The notes under the pieces were generated by a model. That model was not told the DNA's origin and ran no database searches. It saw nothing but the letters and a program-made list of their open reading frames with translations. Shown in pieces: positions 8,826 to 16,915 of a DNA stretch of 64,000 nucleotides. How positions within the stretch are numbered: position 1 is the stretch's first letter; each line of letters begins with the position of its first letter. The position numbers and the translations under genes are program-made. The DNA comes from Novosphingobium sp. PhB57 (lineage in GTDB: Bacteria; Pseudomonadota; Alphaproteobacteria; Sphingomonadales; Sphingomonadaceae). The DNA is taken from assembly GCF_004342985.1 (NCBI RefSeq), contig NZ_SMBO01000006.1, positions 426,948 to 490,947 on the forward strand, written 5' to 3'.

Positions 8826-9859
8826 TGATCGAGGGCGCAACCGCTCATGGCGCTCAGGCCGGCAGCCTCCAGGGCATGACACCGGCGCAGAAGGCGCAGC
8901 TGATCTACAGCCAGGCCCGCAGCGAACTGTCGGGCCGGCTCTGGCGTGCGGCGCTGGGCGGAGAAGACGACACGCAGTCGAGAGGACTGGCCGACAAGCG
9001 TTCCGACCCGCTGGGACTGGATGGTTTGCTCACCCTGCTGGATGAACGCACCAGAGCGGCGAGCGGACAGGCCTCCGTGGCCGATCCGGCCATGCCCAAG
9101 GCTCCGGTGGAGGATCCGTCCTGCGGATCGGCTGCCGGCGGCTGGGACCGCGAGGCGCGGCGCGACAGCGGCGAGGGCAGGGGCGGCCGCAACGATGACG
9201 CAAGCCGCGCCCTGGCCATGCAGGAAGGGCCCAATGCCCGCTACGCCGGTACGCTCGGCACGGCGGCTTCGCGCACCGGCATTCCGGCGGCGGCACTCGC
9301 CACGATCGTGAATGCCGAGGCGGCGAAAGGCTCCGACGGCCGTTGGCTCCCTTATTCGCGCAACCCGCGATCCAGCGCCGCCGGGCTCGGCCAGTTTCTC
9401 AACCGGACCTGGGAAGGGCAGGCAGAGCGCCAGGGTACCTGGCTTCATGCCATGGCCCAGCAGAACGGCTGGCTCAACGAGCGCGGGCACGTTCGCGGCG
9501 AGAGCCGCGGTGCCTTGCTGGCGCTGCGCTACGATCCCCAGGCCGCGATCGAGACGATTGCGGACTATGCCCGCACCAACCTGGACGCCTTGCGCGGGTC
9601 GGGCGTGCGGATCGGCGGAGACGTGGTCGAAGTCGCGCAGGCAGCTTATCTCGGCCACCATCTCGGCCTGGGCGATGCGGTGCGTTTCCTGAAGGGCGGG
9701 CTCTCTCCAGACCGTGCGCGCACCCTGCTCAATGCGCAGGTGGGCACCGCCAGTGCGAATCGCCGCATCGAAATGGCGGGCAGCGCAACCGCTGCGCACC
9801 GTTCTTGGCTGCTCGATTATGTCGGCCGCAACATCCGTCCGGACCGTTTCGCCGGCTGA
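8825..9859 (+). CDS. Lytic transglycosylase-like protein of flagellar operon
   Basis: This protein of about 344 residues has a low-complexity, charged N-terminal half. Its C-terminal half carries a lysozyme-like signature: ATIVNAEAA holds the candidate catalytic Glu and is followed by SRNPRSSAAGLGQFLNRTW, the SAxGLxQF element of transglycosylases. It probably cleaves peptidoglycan so the rod can cross the wall. The FlgJ in this island has only a rod-binding domain, so this gene may provide the missing muramidase role. No signal peptide is obvious, so export could be through the flagellar apparatus. ATG 8825 overlaps the fliJ stop; a GTG at 8822 is also possible. Confidence 0.65.
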   Translation: MIEGATAHGAQAGSLQGMTPAQKAQLIYSQARSELSGRLWRAALGGEDDTQSRGLADKRSDPLGLDGLLTLLDERTRAASGQASVADPAMPKAPVEDPSCGSAAGGWDREARRDSGEGRGGRNDDASRALAMQEGPNARYAGTLGTAASRTGIPAAALATIVNAEAAKGSDGRWLPYSRNPRSSAAGLGQFLNRTWEGQAERQGTWLHAMAQQNGWLNERGHVRGESRGALLALRYDPQAAIETIADYARTNLDALRGSGVRIGGDVVEVAQAAYLGHHLGLGDAVRFLKGGLSPDRARTLLNAQVGTASANRRIEMAGSATAAHRSWLLDYVGRNIRPDRFAG

Positions 9860-9902
9860 TATTACGGCAAAATGCACTTGGTTCCCGACGAAGTGAAAAA
9901 AT

Positions 9903-9934
9903 TTATAGGAAATATAGGAAACAAGTTTATAGGA
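9903..9934 (-). promoter_or_regulatory. Cluster of three TCCTATAA-type boxes upstream of sigma gene
   Basis: On the minus strand there are TCCTATAA at 9927-9934, TCCTATAT at 9912-9919 and TCCTATAA at 9903-9910. They form an AT-rich island between the transglycosylase stop and the sigma-factor gene at 10032. The boxes point away from the sigma gene, which fits an operator better than a plain -10 element. Confidence 0.6.
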
Positions 9935-10031
9935 TTAACCTCGCGTTCAGAAATTCACGAGACAACAGGTCTTGTTGAAGTGGAGCAGCGGCGATGGGCG
10001 CCCGAGGCTCCTCTCTAACCGGGGGTTCAAC

Positions 10032-10910
10032 ATGTCGAAGATCACAATCGCTCTGGAAGCCGCGGTCGCCGCCGTCAGAGCGAACATGCCGGCCGATGGC
10101 CAGCCGCAGTCCGCACGTCAGCGCGTGCTCGTGGACCGCGCCTTCGCGCAGATCATCAAGCTGATCGCGCCGCGCATCCGCCACTTCATCCGCCAGTACG
10201 GTCTGGTCGCCCATTGGGACGACGCCGAGCAGGTATGCGCCATCGCGGTGCACCGCGGCATCCAGGCCTACGATCCCGAAAAGGCGCAGTTCACCACTTT
10301 CGTGAACTGGCAGATCCGCGGCGAGCTGCAGAGCCTGCGCTTCCGCCTGATGACTGACCAGCGTCCTTCCGCCAAGAAGGTCGAGGCGGTCACTGTATCG
10401 CTCGACGCGATCGCCGGGGGCGAGGACGGCGAGGGTCAGTCGATCGTGGCCTCCATCGAGGACGAGGATGCCCTGGGCCGCACGGAATCGGGCGCTTCGG
10501 ACTATCTTGCCCGTCAGGCCATGGCCTCGCTGACCGACAGCTATGTCGATCACTTGCGCAACATCGGCGTGGAGCGCATCCGCCGCAAGGCTCAGCCCAA
10601 GAAGGCGCCCCGTGCCGAGGCCGGCACGCGCCGCTCGGTCTGGCGCACCGGAAAGTCCATGCTCGATCCCACCGAACTGGCGGAACTGGAAGAGCGCCTG
10701 GAGCACAACCGCAAGGTCGTGGAAGGCCGTCTCTTCGAGATGACCGCGCTCGAGACGGCGGACGATGAAAACAGCGTGGCCAAGGAGCGCGTGCGCCAGA
10801 TCGCCAAGCGCGCCGCCAAGACCATGAGCGACCTGGCCGTGGCCGATCCGCGTTTCACGATGATGGCGGAATACCGCCAGTCGATGCTGGCGCCGGCCGC
10901 CGCGCACTGA
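10032..10910 (+). CDS. Divergent RpoH-like sigma factor in flagellar island
   Basis: A 292-residue sigma70-family protein. Region 2 is recognisable at residues 30-110 (DDAEQVCAIAVHRGIQAYDP and FTTFVNWQIRGELQSLR). A degenerate region 4 spans about 222-268 and ends in KERVRQIAKRAAKTM, matching the ERVRQIE turn of RpoH/RpoD. Between them are an acidic stretch and a Lys/Arg-rich linker (residues 185-205), and the first helix of the region-4 HTH is poorly conserved. It is not a FliA of the usual type. It may direct RNA polymerase to flagellar promoters, or act as an anti-sigma or decoy. The ATG at 10032 follows a GGGGG ribosome site. Three TCCTATAA-type boxes precede it. Confidence 0.75.
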   Translation: MSKITIALEAAVAAVRANMPADGQPQSARQRVLVDRAFAQIIKLIAPRIRHFIRQYGLVAHWDDAEQVCAIAVHRGIQAYDPEKAQFTTFVNWQIRGELQSLRFRLMTDQRPSAKKVEAVTVSLDAIAGGEDGEGQSIVASIEDEDALGRTESGASDYLARQAMASLTDSYVDHLRNIGVERIRRKAQPKKAPRAEAGTRRSVWRTGKSMLDPTELAELEERLEHNRKVVEGRLFEMTALETADDENSVAKERVRQIAKRAAKTMSDLAVADPRFTMMAEYRQSMLAPAAAH

Positions 10911-10987
10911 GCGCGCCGGCGCGACCTGGGGCGCCGCCGCCGGGAAATGCGCGTACCGCGCGTGTCCCGGCCTGATCCAGAGACTTC

Positions 10988-11016
10988 GCAGCGGCCTTGT
11001 AATGCGGGGCCGCTGC
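10988..11016 (+). terminator. Hairpin after sigma-factor gene
   Basis: A 9-bp inverted repeat (GCAGCGGCC with GGCCGCTGC, 11-base loop) lies about 80 bases after the sigma-factor stop. It lacks a directly following U-tract; a GGGGCTTTTT lies 25 bases further on. A weak terminator call. Confidence 0.35.
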
Positions 11017-11142
11017 ACCCCCCGCTCCACCCGGCGCAAGGGGCTTTTTCATCGTTGCCGGGTGTGCTTTGAAGCTGCCAGGAAAATTGGACAGGGCTGA
11101 GGGCGAAAACCGGGATCCGGTCGCCTGCGGTTGCGGTCATTA

Positions 11143-11150
11143 TCCTATAA
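11143..11150 (+). promoter_or_regulatory. TCCTATAA box upstream of porin gene
   Basis: TATCCTATAATGG contains an exact TCCTATAA 25 bases before the porin ATG. The context nearly equals that upstream of fliF (TATCCTATAATG). It includes a perfect TATAAT, but the sequence 17 bases upstream (CCTGCG) is no -35 match. Confidence 0.6.
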
Positions 11151-11175
11151 TGGACCGCTACTTCGGGAGATCGTG

Positions 11176-12606
11176 ATGAGTGCCTGCCTGTTCGACCCGG
11201 TCCGCAAGGACTGGAATTTCGGTCCGCAATCCTGGCGCGCCCGCGCGCTGCTGGGCATGATGGGCGGCGGTCTGCTGCTCGTCGGACATACCGGCACTGC
11301 CCATGCCGACGGCATGCTGGAAACCGCGGTCGGCGCGCCGGAAGGGCTGACCATCAAGGGCGAAGTCCGCGCCCGCGTCGAAGGGATCGACGGACAGTTC
11401 CGTCCCACCGCGGCCGAGGACGACGCCATGTTCTCCCTCAAGACCTCGCTCCTGGTCGAATACGATGGCGGGCCCTGGCGGGTCGGCGGCGAACTCTGGG
11501 ACGCCCGCGCCTATGGCGAGAAGTCCAATTCCTCCGCGGGCACCGGCGAAGTCGATGCACTGGAAATGGTCCAAGCCTATGTCGGGCTGGACTTCGGCAT
11601 GGGCGGCGGTTCCAAGGCGCAGCTCACGGCGGGTCGTTTCACGATGAACCTGGGATCGCGCCGCCTGGTGGCGCGCCAGTCGTTCCGCAACAGCACCAAT
11701 GCCTTCACCGGCGTCAATTTCCAGTGGAAGGGCCGCGGCGGAGACCAACTGACCCTGCTCTGGACGATGCCGCAGCTGCGCCTGCCGGATGATTCCGAAG
11801 GCATCCACGACAATTCGGTGAAGCGTGACGAAGAGACCACGGACCTCCAGTTCTATGGCGGCTCGCTGACCAAGGCCGGCGTGTTCGGCGGCTCTCTGGA
11901 AGTCTACGGCTATGGTCTGGCGGAACGCGACAGCGCCGACCGGCCGACCCGCAACCGCCACATCTTCACGCCGGGCCTGCGTGCCTATCGCGCGCCGAAG
12001 GCTGGCCATCTGGACTACGATGTCGAGGGTGCCTACCAGTTCGGCCGCACCCGGGCGACGACCGCGCCCACCGACCGGGCCGACCTGGACGTCTCGGCCT
12101 ACTTCATCCACGCCGAAGCGGGCAACACCTTCGCCGGCGGATGGAAGCCGCGCGTCTCGCTCGACTTCGACATCGCCAGCGGCGACCGTTCCAAGGCGGG
12201 GACCTACAACCGCTTCGACACGCTGTTCGGCGCCCGGCGGTTCGATTTCGGCCCGACCGGGCTCTACGGCGCGGTTGGCCGCTTCAACACGATTTCGGGC
12301 GGCGCGCGGCTTGAAGTGAAGCCGGACAAGAAGTCCGACGTGATGGTGATGTACCGCGCGCTCTGGCTGGATTCCAAGACCGATGCCTTTTCCAACACCG
12401 GCGTGAAGGACGTGTCCGGGCGGAGCGGCAGCTTTGCCGGCAACCAGGTGGAAGCCCGCTATCGGCGCACCCTGATCCCGGACGTGCTGCGGGTCGACAC
12501 GGGCGTGGCCTATCTCGCCAAGGGCGGCTTCCTCAAGAACGCGCCCAATGCCCCGCAGACCGGCGACACCCGATACGGCTACGTGGATCTCTATTTCGAC
12601 TTCTGA
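11176..12606 (+). CDS. Alginate-export-family outer-membrane porin
   Basis: This is a 476-residue outer-membrane beta-barrel of the alginate_exp (AlgE-like) family, widespread in sphingomonads. A charged leader and hydrophobic stretch (LLGMMGGGLLLVGHTGTAHA) form a signal peptide cleaved near AHA-DG. Then come alternating amphipathic strands with a typical signature (AYVGLDFGMGG, LTAGRFTMNLGSRRLVARQ, NAFTGVNFQWKG), ending in the barrel's C-terminal aromatic residue (YVDLYFDF). The substrate is unknown. The ATG at 11176 has GGGAGA five bases upstream. It is not a flagellar part, yet it lies inside the island and has a TCCTATAA box. Confidence 0.82.
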   Translation: MSACLFDPVRKDWNFGPQSWRARALLGMMGGGLLLVGHTGTAHADGMLETAVGAPEGLTIKGEVRARVEGIDGQFRPTAAEDDAMFSLKTSLLVEYDGGPWRVGGELWDARAYGEKSNSSAGTGEVDALEMVQAYVGLDFGMGGGSKAQLTAGRFTMNLGSRRLVARQSFRNSTNAFTGVNFQWKGRGGDQLTLLWTMPQLRLPDDSEGIHDNSVKRDEETTDLQFYGGSLTKAGVFGGSLEVYGYGLAERDSADRPTRNRHIFTPGLRAYRAPKAGHLDYDVEGAYQFGRTRATTAPTDRADLDVSAYFIHAEAGNTFAGGWKPRVSLDFDIASGDRSKAGTYNRFDTLFGARRFDFGPTGLYGAVGRFNTISGGARLEVKPDKKSDVMVMYRALWLDSKTDAFSNTGVKDVSGRSGSFAGNQVEARYRRTLIPDVLRVDTGVAYLAKGGFLKNAPNAPQTGDTRYGYVDLYFDF

Positions 12607-12633
12607 AGAATAACCGGCGTACCCTGTGGACCT

Positions 12634-12725
12634 GCCCCGTCCGGCCTCTCTCCTGAGCCGGGCGGGGCATCCCTGGTATCGCGAAAGCCGCCGCCCGGGC
12701 ATCCGAGATGCGCGGCGGACTTTCG
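12634..12725. terminator. Paired hairpins between porin and FixJ-like gene
   Basis: Two inverted repeats lie between convergent genes. One has 12-base arms at 12634-12645 and 12657-12668 (one G-T pair). The other pairs CGAAAGCCGCCGC (12682-12694) with the GCGGCGG...CTTTCG arm ending at 12725. The first likely serves the porin, the second the FixJ-like gene. Confidence 0.6.
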
Positions 12726-12735
12726 AAAGGCCCGG

Positions 12736-13356
12736 TCAATCCATCGGCACGAGGCCCGCCGCAAAGGCGATGCGCAGCACTTCGGAAAGGCTGCGCACCT
12801 GCAGCTTTTCCATCAGCTTGGCGCGGTAGATTTCCACCGTGCGCGGGCTGATGTCGAGCGCATGGGCAATGATCTTGTTCGATTGCCCGTCGATCAGGCC
12901 CTTGAGCACGTCCAGCTCCCGCGGCGAAAGCTGCTCCAGCAGCGAGATCGCCTTTTCCTTGCGCCGCTCTTCCGCGGTCGAGACGGCCTGCTGGGTGAAA
13001 GCGGATTCCACCGCGTTCATCAGCTTGAGATGGTCGCAGGGCTTTTCGATGAAGTCGATCGCACCGAGCTTCATCGCCTGCACCGCCACGGAGACGTCGC
13101 CTTCCCCCGTGAGCACGATCGGCACGAAACGGGTCGGCCGCCCGCCCACCGTGCTGAGCACTTGCAGCCCTGACGCCCCCGGCATCTGCAAATCCAGCAG
13201 CAGGCAGCCCGGCTCCAGCAAGGGCGCCGCTTCCAGGAAGCTGTCCCCGGAATCGAAGCAGCTGATCCGGCTCTCCCCGATCATCGACAGCAGATATTCG
13301 AGCGAAGTGCGTACGGCCAGGTCGTCGTCGACGATATAGATGCGCCGCGACGTCAT
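12736..13356 (-). CDS. FixJ/NarL-type response regulator
   Basis: This 206-residue regulator has a CheY-like receiver (acidic pocket IYIVDDDLA, phospho-acceptor Asp55 in LLLDLQMPG, switch residue in VLTGEGD, conserved Lys in FIEKP). A LuxR/FixJ helix-turn-helix follows at about residues 140-200 (LSPRELDVLKGLIDGQSNK and ISPRTVEIYRAKLMEKL). It should bind DNA after phosphorylation by the kinase encoded immediately upstream, whose 3' end it overlaps by four bases. The target genes cannot be read from the sequence. FixJ proper controls oxygen-responsive genes, but many sphingomonad homologues do other work. Confidence 0.9.
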   Translation of the reverse strand: MTSRRIYIVDDDLAVRTSLEYLLSMIGESRISCFDSGDSFLEAAPLLEPGCLLLDLQMPGASGLQVLSTVGGRPTRFVPIVLTGEGDVSVAVQAMKLGAIDFIEKPCDHLKLMNAVESAFTQQAVSTAEERRKEKAISLLEQLSPRELDVLKGLIDGQSNKIIAHALDISPRTVEIYRAKLMEKLQVRSLSEVLRIAFAAGLVPMD

Positions 13357-16061
13357 CCTGCCCTGAGCTCCAGCTCGCTGTAGCTGGGCAGCGTGAATTC
13401 GACCGCCGCGCCCCCATCGGGGACGTTCCGCAAGGAGAAGCGCCCGCCATGCGCTTCCACGATGCGGCGGCAGATCGACAGACCAAGCCCCATGCCCGTC
13501 GTCTTGGTAGACGAAAAGGCCTCGAAGGGGCGGTTTATGATGGCTTCGGGCAAGCCCGGGCCGTTGTCGATAACACTGATCATGATGTGGCCATCGTTCA
13601 GTTGGCGGGTTGAAAGAGTGATTTCCGGCAGCCTGTCGTTGAGGCCCGCGAGCGCGTCGAAGGCGTTGTTGAGGACGTTCACCAGCACCTGCTGCATTTG
13701 GATGCGATCGGCAAGGATGGATGGAGCCACGACACTGGGGCGATAGCTGAGACGGACCCCCGGTACCCGGCTGCGCGAGCGCGCAAGCTGCAGGGTTTCG
13801 GCGATCACTTCGTCCAGCGGCTCGGCGCGAATTTCCAGCTCGCCCTTGGAAACGAAGGCGCGCATGCGGCGGATGATGGAGCCGGCGCGCAGCACTTCCT
13901 GGCGCGCCAGTTCCAGCATGCAGCGCACCTGCTCGGGATCGCCGCCGCGCGCCATCGCCAGGTCGATGGCGCCCAGCAGATTGGAAGTGGCGGTCAGCGG
14001 CTGGTTCAGCTCATGCGCCAGGCCGGCGCCCATCTCGCCCATGGCGCTGACCCGCGAGGCGTGGAGCACCTGCTCGCGCAGTTCATTGAGGCGGGCCTGG
14101 GTGGCCATCTGCTCGCGCAAGTTGCGGATGAAGGCGATGGCGATCCGCTCGTTGCCCACATTGGCCGCGCCCACCGCGATTTCGATCGGCAGTTCGTTGC
14201 CGTTGCGGTCGAGGCCGGCGGTGATGCTGGTGATGGCGGGATTGCCCTGGCCGGGCAGCGCCGGGTCGGTGGACGGCCGGACATAGCGCGGCAGCAGCAG
14301 GCGCACGTCCTTGCCCAGGACTTCGGCCGCGGCATAGCCGAACAGCGTTTCGGCCGTGGTCGAGAACGAGCGGATCTGCCCGCCCCCGTCGATGGTGATC
14401 ATCGCCTCCGGCACGGTTTCCAGGATCGAGCGCAGTTCGGATTCGCGCGATTTCAGCATTTCGGCATGCTGTTCGCGCTGGGTCGCATCCATGACGATGC
14501 CGATCATCGACACATCGTTCTCGCCTGGGCCGCGGTGGATATGCGCGGTTCCCTCGACGACTTTGACGACGCCTGCCTCCACCGCGACCAGGCGGAAGCC
14601 GTAGCGGCCCGCGCTCCAGGCTTCGGGCGGGCCGGGCATGCGGAAGGAGGTTCCGAACGTCTGGCGCAGATGGCGTTTCCAGGCGTCGATCCCGCCGTCG
14701 AACAGGCCGGGCTCCAGCCCGAACAGGCGCTCGGCATGGCCGTGAAAGACGAAGCGGTCCGTGGCAAGCGACCATTCGAAGATGCCGAGTTCGTGGAGGT
14801 CCACCGCCAGCGAGAGGCGCGCGTCGCTGGCGAGCATGGCGTGTTCGGCGCGGGTGCGGGCGGTGATGTCGGTCATGGCGTGAACCACCATGGGCGCGAT
14901 GTCGGAGCGCGGCTGCACGGCCTGGCTGCTGTGCAGGACGCGCAGCATGGTGCCGTCCTTGCGATAGGCGGTCACTTCGCGCTCCTGCCGGGCGCCGGCG
15001 AGCAGCGCCTCGATGTCGCTGGTGGCGATCGGCGGGGTGCCGGTGAGCTTCTGCTGGAAGCGGCCGAGCGCCTGCTCCGAGGTCCAGCCGTAAAGGCGCT
15101 CGCAGCCGGCCGACCAGCGCAGGATCCTGCCGTCGACATCGGTGATGGCGACGGGGGCGGAATCGAGGGCGAGGTTCACGGCCCAGCGGGCGCCGCTCTC
15201 GCGGGCGATGCGCATCCAGGCCCAGGCGATCAGGCCGCAGGACAGGGCCACCTGGGCCACGGCCTGGACGATCTCGATCATCTCGGTAGAGACCGCTCCC
15301 GAGCGCTCGACCCAGAAATGCGCCAGGGCCGAGACGACCGGCAGGGAGACGCAGAGCAGCAGGCAGGCCTGGAGAGTGGCGGAGCCGAACCCGCAATCGG
15401 GTTGCCGCGGCCAGGCGCTCTGGCGGCGCAGTGCGATGAGGCCCACCGCGAGCAGGCAGATGGTCACGGCCGTCGGCACGGACATGAGCGCGTGGCGGGT
15501 CTCCGGGCCCGGCGTGCTGATGCCCAGCGGCAGGAGCATGCCCGAAATCGCGGCGACGGCGATGGCGATGCAGGCGAAGACCACGGTGAGACGGCGCAGG
15601 GCGCGGCGCGAGGAACCGAGGGAGAGGGCGGAAAGAGCCAGCAGCACGAGGCCGAGCGCGGGCAGCACGCCGGGGCGGCCGGGGTAGGGCCGGGTCTGGT
15701 GAAGGACGCTGTCCGCAAACAGCAGGCGGTCCATGCCGAGCGAGACGCCTGCCCATTCCTGGATGAGCGAGGAACATCCTATGACGAGGGGTACGGCCAT
15801 GGCCCATCGTGCGGCGCTGCGCCGGGAGGCGGCGCCGAGCAGGATACCGATGCCGGTGGCGCTGCAGCCCACGGCCGTCAGCGGCTGCATGAGGAAGCCG
15901 TCCGTGCCGATTCCGGCAAGGCCCGGCATGCCGAAAGCCCAGCCGCAAAGGACGATGGCGCAGACAAGTTGGGCCGCGAGGACGAGGGCGGGAATGGCCG
16001 GTGCCATCCCGACAGGAAGCGACCCGCCCAAGCGCTGCGGCGGTGGATTCAATTCCTGCAT
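13353..16061 (-). CDS. FixL-like membrane PAS histidine kinase
   Basis: A 902-residue kinase. The first 290 residues carry about eight hydrophobic helices in a putative membrane sensor. Several PAS/PAC units follow (near DSAPVAITDVDGRILRWSAG, then YGFRLVAVEAGVVKVVEGTA, then LETVPEAMITIDGGGQIRSF), then a dimerisation domain with the phosphorylated His683 in GLAHELNQPL and an HATPase with N-, G1- and G2-boxes (VLNNAFDAL, DNGPGLPE, GMGLGLSICRRIVEAHGG). The last PAS and kinase core resemble FixL, but the PAS helix that carries the haem-ligating His in FixL reads RYVRPSTDPAL here, without His. Haem sensing is therefore unlikely. It overlaps its response-regulator gene by four bases. Confidence 0.9.
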   Translation of the reverse strand: MQELNPPPQRLGGSLPVGMAPAIPALVLAAQLVCAIVLCGWAFGMPGLAGIGTDGFLMQPLTAVGCSATGIGILLGAASRRSAARWAMAVPLVIGCSSLIQEWAGVSLGMDRLLFADSVLHQTRPYPGRPGVLPALGLVLLALSALSLGSSRRALRRLTVVFACIAIAVAAISGMLLPLGISTPGPETRHALMSVPTAVTICLLAVGLIALRRQSAWPRQPDCGFGSATLQACLLLCVSLPVVSALAHFWVERSGAVSTEMIEIVQAVAQVALSCGLIAWAWMRIARESGARWAVNLALDSAPVAITDVDGRILRWSAGCERLYGWTSEQALGRFQQKLTGTPPIATSDIEALLAGARQEREVTAYRKDGTMLRVLHSSQAVQPRSDIAPMVVHAMTDITARTRAEHAMLASDARLSLAVDLHELGIFEWSLATDRFVFHGHAERLFGLEPGLFDGGIDAWKRHLRQTFGTSFRMPGPPEAWSAGRYGFRLVAVEAGVVKVVEGTAHIHRGPGENDVSMIGIVMDATQREQHAEMLKSRESELRSILETVPEAMITIDGGGQIRSFSTTAETLFGYAAAEVLGKDVRLLLPRYVRPSTDPALPGQGNPAITSITAGLDRNGNELPIEIAVGAANVGNERIAIAFIRNLREQMATQARLNELREQVLHASRVSAMGEMGAGLAHELNQPLTATSNLLGAIDLAMARGGDPEQVRCMLELARQEVLRAGSIIRRMRAFVSKGELEIRAEPLDEVIAETLQLARSRSRVPGVRLSYRPSVVAPSILADRIQMQQVLVNVLNNAFDALAGLNDRLPEITLSTRQLNDGHIMISVIDNGPGLPEAIINRPFEAFSSTKTTGMGLGLSICRRIVEAHGGRFSLRNVPDGGAAVEFTLPSYSELELRAG

Positions 16062-16202
16062 TCCGACCCGCTTATTGCGCCTTGCACTTTGGCTTCAAGG
16101 CGAACGGGCAAATAGAGCTTTACGCATCTTTGTAAATAGACGGTCGAGATGGCAATCCGGTGCTTTCCGGTGGCAGACGAATAAGCGCTTGATTATCTTT
16201 TC

Positions 16203-16239
16203 TAAAAAAGATGAAGGAAATCGTTAAGTGATTTTCCTT
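16203..16239 (-). terminator. Rho-independent terminator overlapping flaF stop
   Basis: Read on the minus strand, AAGGAAAATC pairs with GATTTCCTT (one bulge, seven-base loop) and is followed by CATCTTTTTT. The hairpin begins within the flaF stop codon, a very compact terminator. Confidence 0.75.
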
Positions 16240-16600
16240 AGTTGCCAGTACCGTTCTCGTTTGCAAGTCCTTCTATGATCGCGCGATTTACCACGATCAA
16301 ATCGTCGATGGTGTCATGGCCTGTAATGACTTCCGACGTATACTTGTCCACCCACAGACCGATCGAGATGATCCGCGCGCGCAAGTCGTCCGGTAGTTGA
16401 TTGCCCTGGCCCGCGCACATCGAAGAGAAGGTGGACCAGGCCTGGCGATTGCGGTGAAGCGCAGGCGCAAGCTGTGCGCCGCGCAGGCCGGCATCGCGTG
16501 CGGCGATCATTTCGCCGGTGATCTGGCTCATCAGCCGGTATTCGTTCCGGCGAGGCGTCGCGGCGATCTGTTGCACGCGTTGGTAGGCATTGAGTGACAT
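16238..16600 (-). CDS. flaF: Flagellar biosynthesis regulator FlaF
   Basis: This 120-residue FlaF-family protein has the conserved MSLNAYQRVQQIAATPRRNE start, RLMSQITGEM and NRQAWSTFSSMCA signatures. In Caulobacter and Brucella FlaF works opposite FlbT, aiding flagellin translation and secretion. The ATG at 16598-16600 begins at the family N-terminus; longer in-frame extensions are not supported. It is a single-gene unit, transcribed away from motA, with a TCCTATAT element 31 bases upstream and its own terminator. Confidence 0.9.
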   Translation of the reverse strand: MSLNAYQRVQQIAATPRRNEYRLMSQITGEMIAARDAGLRGAQLAPALHRNRQAWSTFSSMCAGQGNQLPDDLRARIISIGLWVDKYTSEVITGHDTIDDLIVVNRAIIEGLANENGTGN

Positions 16601-16631
16601 GATGGCTCCAGCAAGGACGTCCGCCTCCCTC

Positions 16632-16639
16632 ATATAGGA
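16632..16639 (-). promoter_or_regulatory. TCCTATAT box upstream of flaF
   Basis: The minus strand reads GTCCTATATGAG, one base from the TCCTATAA box, ending 31 bases before the flaF start codon. Confidence 0.5.
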
Positions 16640-16850
16640 CAAAGACGCACCGAGCGGTCGCAGGGCGGTCCGTTTTGCGATGCGCCGTCGCGGCGTTCCC
16701 GATCCGGGACCGCCGAGGAGCCTAAGTCCGTCTTCCTCGCGGCGCCTGGCGATGGCGAGCGGGGACGGGGCCACTGCCGGATACGCAAGGACGCCGCCGG
16801 GCATCGCTGCGCCTAATTTCCATCGCCCCGCACCGCCCCCGGCCCGAGCA

Positions 16851-16858
16851 TCCTATAA
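16851..16858 (+). promoter_or_regulatory. TCCTATAA box upstream of motA-che operon
   Basis: CATCCTATAACT, identical over 12 bases to the flbT site, ends 57 bases before the motA ATG. The sequence 17-23 bases further upstream is a GC run with no -35 match. Confidence 0.6.
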
Positions 16859-16915
16859 CTAACGCAGGGCTTCGGCCCCGTAACCTTTTGCGGCCATCAA
16901 TCGCGGATCTTCTTC

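Noticed and set aside
13698..16115. Plus-strand 805-codon open frame
   Set aside because: It is antisense to the FixL-like kinase, whose domains are unmistakable. Its product is His/Gly/Ala/Arg-rich with no known signature, as usual for GC-rich antisense frames.
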